Assembly: GCA_947172415.1 (NCBI GenBank)
Contig: OX359202.1
Span: forward strand, 622,501-686,500
DNA length: 64,000 nt
Reading direction: 5' to 3'
Source of the DNA: Chondrosia reniformis
Lineage: Eukaryota; Porifera; Demospongiae; Chondrillida; Chondrillidae
In this document: piece after piece, positions 47,674 to 64,000 of the stretch
Layout of the letters: each line of letters begins with the position of its first letter
How positions within the stretch are numbered: position 1 is the first letter of the stretch
Position numbers and translations under genes: made by a program
The notes under the pieces: model-generated
Told to the model about the DNA's origin: nothing
The model's database searches: none
What the model saw: the letters and a program-made list of their open reading frames with translations, nothing else

Positions 47674-50600
47674 ATGGCAAGGGACGCAGTGGAACCAGCG
47701 CTGCGGCTCTTCAACCGCCAGCCCTTCCCCCACCCGTGTACGAGAGAGACCGGCGAGACGCTCACTGACTCGACCTTGTTAAATAGTCTCTTAAGTAAGG
47801 ACGAGGAATGTGGAATGAACGGACACGAATGTACTACAAGTCTGAACGAACGTGGCAGCACGTCTGGTCTTGTAGAGGAGAAGGCAGAAGACGAAAGAGT
47901 TTTTAATCCAATACATGAAGACATCTCGCCACATCGTACCGAATGGGCGGACTTCTCGAACCACTTTGCTAGTTCTAATGAAGACAGTGGGAGGGATGCA
48001 ACAGAAGTGGAGAGTGGCCGCGAAGTGGTATGTGCTCCAAACAGATACGTTGAACTGGCAAGGACTAGGATGAGCTACAAGAGCACTTCATCAGATGAAT
48101 TTGGGGACTTTGAACAATCAGATTTAGCTGATAAGACATCTCTTGACATTGTTAGTTTGTGGAAGGACGCATGCAAACAAACAGAATTGTTTACCTCAGA
48201 TAATAATAAAGGGGAGATCCCCCTTCTCTCACGTGACCAGCTGGACCTGAAGACCTTAGCAGAAGGGACCAAGTAAGCAATACTGCTCCTCTTCTTGTTT
48301 AATGATGTACTGTTCCAATCTTGACCACACCCACGATGATCCACTGAGGACAAAGCTTCGTTACAAGTGTGCGCTCGTTAATTTGATAAACATAATATTG
48401 AAGAAGATAATCAAAGCATTAAGATTTAGCTCTTAAAGTCCTATTTTCAAGGAACATTTTGTTTTTTTAACTGCACCAAAGGTATCTTTGAAATGGTTCA
48501 TCTTTAGTCTTTTGAACACCTAAAGATAATCTAGTGTTTATAGATCATTCTTTATTCCCTCAGCTTCATGTTAGTGGTTGCTGAGTCTGTTTGTTATTAT
48601 ACGGGCACATCTACATGCTAATGGTTAAGTTCCTGCAGACTACAGCTTATTCTCGTCTCATAGACCCTTTTCTACAAAATAGGAAAATGGTGGTTTTGAT
48701 AGGTTGTATACAGTCTGATTCATGTTCTTGTAGATTGTGGGACCAGTCAGTGGTGGATGCACTCAGTCCCCGACCCGAGTGGTGGACTCATCCAGTCATC
48801 ACAGACACATTTTGGCACGACCTCTTGTACCCAGAGAACCTGCCACTCCCAGCAGACGTGCCCAGCCCTGCTCCATCAGTAGCTTCAGTGTGCTCTGATG
48901 AGATCTTTGACTGGACAGTAGAAGAGGCAAACCCTATAATTGCAAACCTGCGTGAACTGATGCTAGGCAACATCAGCCCGGAGAGTCTAGTATACATTCG
49001 CAGTCATATAGTCAGTCCAATTGAACTGGATATGAACCTGGAGCAGGCCATGGCAGGTGAGTACGCACTCACAACTGATAAGTGTTGCTAAGGGAACATT
49101 GACGGAGATCTTGTCTTGTTAATAATAGCACTGAAATGATTGGACAAATTAATGCACACATCAGAGAAGTTTCACTATCACTCCAATATTTTACCAATTT
49201 GAAGGGAATCCTTACAAGAGATGTGTGTTAATTTGTCATTTAATCATTTAGTGCTATTATTTTGTATGTGAACCAACTTTTACAGTATCAAGATGTATTT
49301 TACCTCTGTTTTAGAAATAGTTTAAGGGAAATATTGCCTCACTGTTACGTATCCTTACATTGCCTGTATTGTATAGTCAGTGACGTAATTCCAATAGTCA
49401 ACTCAATGACAAATGGAATGAAAGCTGTCTCTCCTAGAGACAATGCATTCATCTAGTATTGTCCTAATTGATTAATAGGGCTCTCTAATTTGGCTGTTGA
49501 AGATCTTGAAGTTATGCTGAAGGAACTAAAAATTAAGTTTGAAAACCTTTCAGATCTTCTCCTCTTGGAGCTGAAACAACGTGAAGATTACATCCGCTCC
49601 AGAGAGGCTCGTAACAGGTTCATATCAGCGGAGCATCAACTGGAGCAGTTGAAGGAGAGCTCCTCTCCGAGCAAAAACAACAGCCTCTCAGTAAAGGAGC
49701 TGAAGAAATGGGCAAACAGGAAACCAGCAGAGGAAAAGCTACCAGGAAAGGCGAGAGGACGTGATGAGTATAATTTCTCAAAACTAGATTCATGACCTAC
49801 CACTGAAGTGTATATGGCCTTGTACATAGTCAAGTATCAGATATCAGGTATTCTTATTTTAGCTGGGAAGCCATTAACCAGAGGCTACTATGTATAATTG
49901 ACACATCTGAGCTAAAGATCAGCTTTTGATCTTAAAGTCCCCTGTTTTTCCATACTTGCATACATTGATGTATACTATAGTATATACACAGGGTTGTGTT
50001 GAGGATATTCATTGGCTAATCAGTTACCAGGCAACTCTGTAAAGGTGTATTAATTATTATATATTTATATTATTTGTATGTAGTACTTTCACACTGTTAT
50101 TCCATACACAACAAGAGCTCTGCGCAGTCCAAGAACAGTAAAGTCCATTGAGAGACTAACTCTTAGTATGTCAGCCACAATCTGTATTTATATGCAAACA
50201 TGCCTGTACCTACTGTAATAATTGTAGCATTCTGCACTCTACTGTATGTTATGTATTTATATGCAGACATGCCTGTACCTACTGTAATAATAGTAAAACA
50301 TTCAATCAAAATTGATGATATACACAATTGAACAGTTCATATCTTGTAATAACAGCTAAACTGGTCAATTGACCTATCTTAGATGTGATCAACACAAAGA
50401 CCACTTTGTGCTGAGATAGACACTGTTGTTGTGTTTGAATAATGTAATCTGATTGGCTGCTTGTGTAGTTGTGAATTCAATTCAAAAGAATCTTGATGTT
50501 GTGCCAGCACTCATTAGAGAATACCTCACTGACTATATGGACCTCGAAGGTACATGTGTGTATTGTATGAATAATCTAAAACAACAATTTTCCAAAACCA

Positions 50601-51026
50601 ATGGTTATTTCAGGTACCTACACTCAATCCTCCCTTATCCGGGCACCGTATCTGGGGCGTCCGGATAAGGGAGGATTGAGTGTACATATATAAAAGTGCT
50701 CATTTAATAGCAGTACCACATAATTAGATTCATAGCTATAATGCCTATGAAGCTAAGGAAACATAGAGAATAGACTAAACATTTTCTTAGACTAGTTACT
50801 TGGGGCAAACCTGTAGAGCTTTGGAAGAGGATACAATTAGGCTTCTTTTCTTCCATTCTCCACTGGACCATGTATGTATATACATATGTGTATGTATTTG
50901 TACACATTCTAGCCCACACTGAATGGGTATATATATAGTACATATATACCTATAGTATTCCATTTCTGATGATTTATCTTTACAGAATCTTTATCTGATC
51001 AAGACCAAGGAACAGTAGACGACTAA
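47674..51026 (+). CDS. FEZ-family (fasciculation and elongation zeta) protein
   Basis: Exons 47674-48272, 48734-49056, 49479 to about 49750-49767, 50084-50165, 50469-50549 and 50986-51026. The first is acidic with an EFGDFEQ block, the second holds a Trp-rich segment (RPEWWTHPVITDTFW), and the third a coiled-coil (LLLLELKQREDYIRSREARN). The fourth encodes YFHTVIPYTT, matching the TVIPYE block of FEZ1/FEZ2, and the fifth PALIREYLTDYM matches their PTLLTEYIL end. FEZ proteins are kinesin-1 cargo adaptors. The donor of exon 3 is unclear: exon 4 needs phase 0, which fits a GC donor at 49751 and not the GT at 49761 or 49768. The first and second introns hold no other gene; the second contains a MITE. 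A small TIR hairpin (50621-50682) and a dispersed repeat (50795-50875) lie in the last. Confidence 0.75.
49121..49262. mobile_element. Short foldback MITE in FEZ intron
   Basis: 142-bp element whose ends (AATAATAGCACTGAAATGAT and its inverse with few differences) pair over about 40 bp. No ORF. Confidence 0.6.
50621..50682. mobile_element. Minimal 62-bp TIR hairpin
   Basis: CACTCAATCCTCCCTTATCC and its exact inverse surround 18 unpaired bases, with TA on both sides. The TTATCCGG part resembles pogo/Tigger termini, so this may be an element reduced to its two ends. Confidence 0.6.
50795..50875 (-). repeat. Dispersed repeat, partial copy
   Basis: Minus-strand copy of the 3' part of the dispersed family (CAGTGGAGAATGGAAG and CCAAAGCTCTAC). 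The hammerhead region is missing. Confidence 0.45.
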
Positions 51027-51200
51027 TTACTGGAAGAATTACGATGTTTATTTTGCCATGTGTGATAGAATGACTGAATGTTTCATATATTGATATTGTT
51101 TTATCATCACCAATCCATTAAATTTAAGACATTTATATTATTTTATATGCAATACATGCTTGTAGCACATAAAATGTGTTTTATGGAATACAATTAGATA

Positions 51201-63032
<11,832 letters not shown>

Positions 63033-63340
63033 TATTATGGAGACTGGGACAAAATGGCGACAATTTAACTGTACTGTAGCGCGACATCGCACGCTATTAT
63101 ATATTTACCACGATCGCCGCTAAATGAATCCTTTATGTGATTAGACTTAGACTGTAGTATATCAATATAATACGCAGTCTCAATATGATAACAGTTATTT
63201 ATATTATTTTTATATTTAAATGTAAATAATTTACCATATAATATGCAGACTAATTCGCATTTGCAGTTTTATAATTGACCATCAATATAAATTGGTTACA
63301 CAAAATGAACAAACAATTAACAGGTATATCCAAGATTTAC

Positions 63341-64000
63341 AGCACTAGCCAAAGGAGGGACCTTGTCAAACAACTGTTTGTGGAAGGAAGACACAGAAGA
63401 GATGTCTGTGACAACCTCTTCTTCACTCCCTCCTCCACTGGTCCTTCTGGATGGTGTGGAGCTCACAGAGCAACTCTCTGAAGTGGACCTTGGAGTGGAT
63501 ATACTAGCCTCATGTGACTCCTCAAAATCCTCTGAATACAGCCCTTCACTACAGGCGGCCATTTCCTGTTGAGGATCTGATTGATCCACTGCAGAGTGAC
63601 CTTCTAGCGAGTCTAAACTGAAATTCATTTTAAGATTCTCATTTTGAACACTATCTGGCTGACCTCTATCTGGTAGAGTATTGTGTGATTGTGTATTATC
63701 CAGTTGGTAACTAAGGCGTCCATTCTGACCTGAAGAGTGATACCTGCTACTGTCTGAGGCATGAGGTGACAACTTGGGATCTGGTACACTACTCAAATTT
63801 GCAGCATTGCTCAAGGGCTTATCCCTACTGCTCAAGGGGCTGTCCCTATTGCTTAAGGGACTGTCCCTACATTTCAAGGGGCTGTCCCTATTGCTTAAGG
63901 GGCTGTCCCTACTGCTCAAGGGGCTGTCCCTATTGCTTAAGGGGCTGTCCCTATTATTAGCTGGACCTCTTGAGTCTATACAGCCGATGGACTCATTTGG
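63341..64000 (-). CDS. Partial Ser-rich protein with RDSPLSN repeats
   Basis: An open frame enters from the window edge at 64000 and ends at a likely donor (GTAAATC) after Leu-Ala-Ser-Ala at 63341; read on, it would stop at 63317. No ATG opens it in the window, so earlier exons lie beyond. It begins with about seven copies of an octapeptide like RDSPLSNR, followed by a low-complexity Ser-rich region with YSEDFEESHEASIS and a cluster of acidic residues (GGGSEEEVVTDISS). The SEDFE type of motif occurs in several centrosomal and cytoskeletal proteins, but I do not recognise the family. It lies 308 bp upstream of NDUFAF7 on the same strand. Confidence 0.5.

Overview
The window is eukaryotic nuclear DNA from an animal. 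Genes are split by short GT-AG introns (about 50-400 bp), the DNA is AT-rich, and there are Notch ligands with DSL and EGF exons, a Cdc20-type APC/C activator, PSMA6, GON7, NDUFAF7 and a FEZ-family gene. Tyrosine-kinase-like kinases fused to Kelch repeats, compact genes and many small TIR elements point to an early-branching metazoan. A demosponge such as Amphimedon is my best inference; the sequence does not prove the species.

Left part (1-44085): an amplified, rearranged locus. A four-gene module recurs: kinase-Kelch (+), Cdc20-like (-), an OvoA-type methyltransferase (+) and a Delta-like Notch ligand (-). Five kinase copies and a sixth fragment, four Kelch ends, one intact Cdc20-like gene (41893-44085) with at least six broken copies, two Delta-like genes (one apparently intact, 31432-37387) and two methyltransferase remnants can be read. 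A near-identical inverted repeat with arms of about 6.3 kb (13347-19647 and 20297-26664) forms a large palindrome. Foldback elements, pogo/Tigger-like MITEs and TA-flanked TIR elements are interspersed.

Right part (44465-64000): single-copy housekeeping genes, tightly packed. A C14orf119-like gene and GON7 are divergent (64 bp apart); PSMA6 and a FEZ-family gene are divergent (136 bp apart); FEZ and NDUFAF7 converge (174 bp apart). The last coding exon of NDUFAF7 (51201-51347) lies 8.9 kb from the previous one. Inside that intron, on the opposite strand, sit five paralogous HNH-nuclease-like genes. Each has a TATAAAAG-type box and, 15-28 bp upstream, a GGG...CCC site; three of these match NF-kappaB sites closely. 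The encoded proteins share an HNH core and a C-terminal Cys/His motif, and some add large low-complexity repeats. This nested, possibly stimulus-inducible nuclease cluster is the best candidate for an undescribed system.

Two hammerhead ribozyme motifs are present: a canonical type I at 53086-53130 and a second inside a dispersed repeat at 46684-46729. Several other copies of that repeat in the window carry decayed versions. The window ends in a partial gene with an Arg-Asp-Ser-Pro-Leu repeat.
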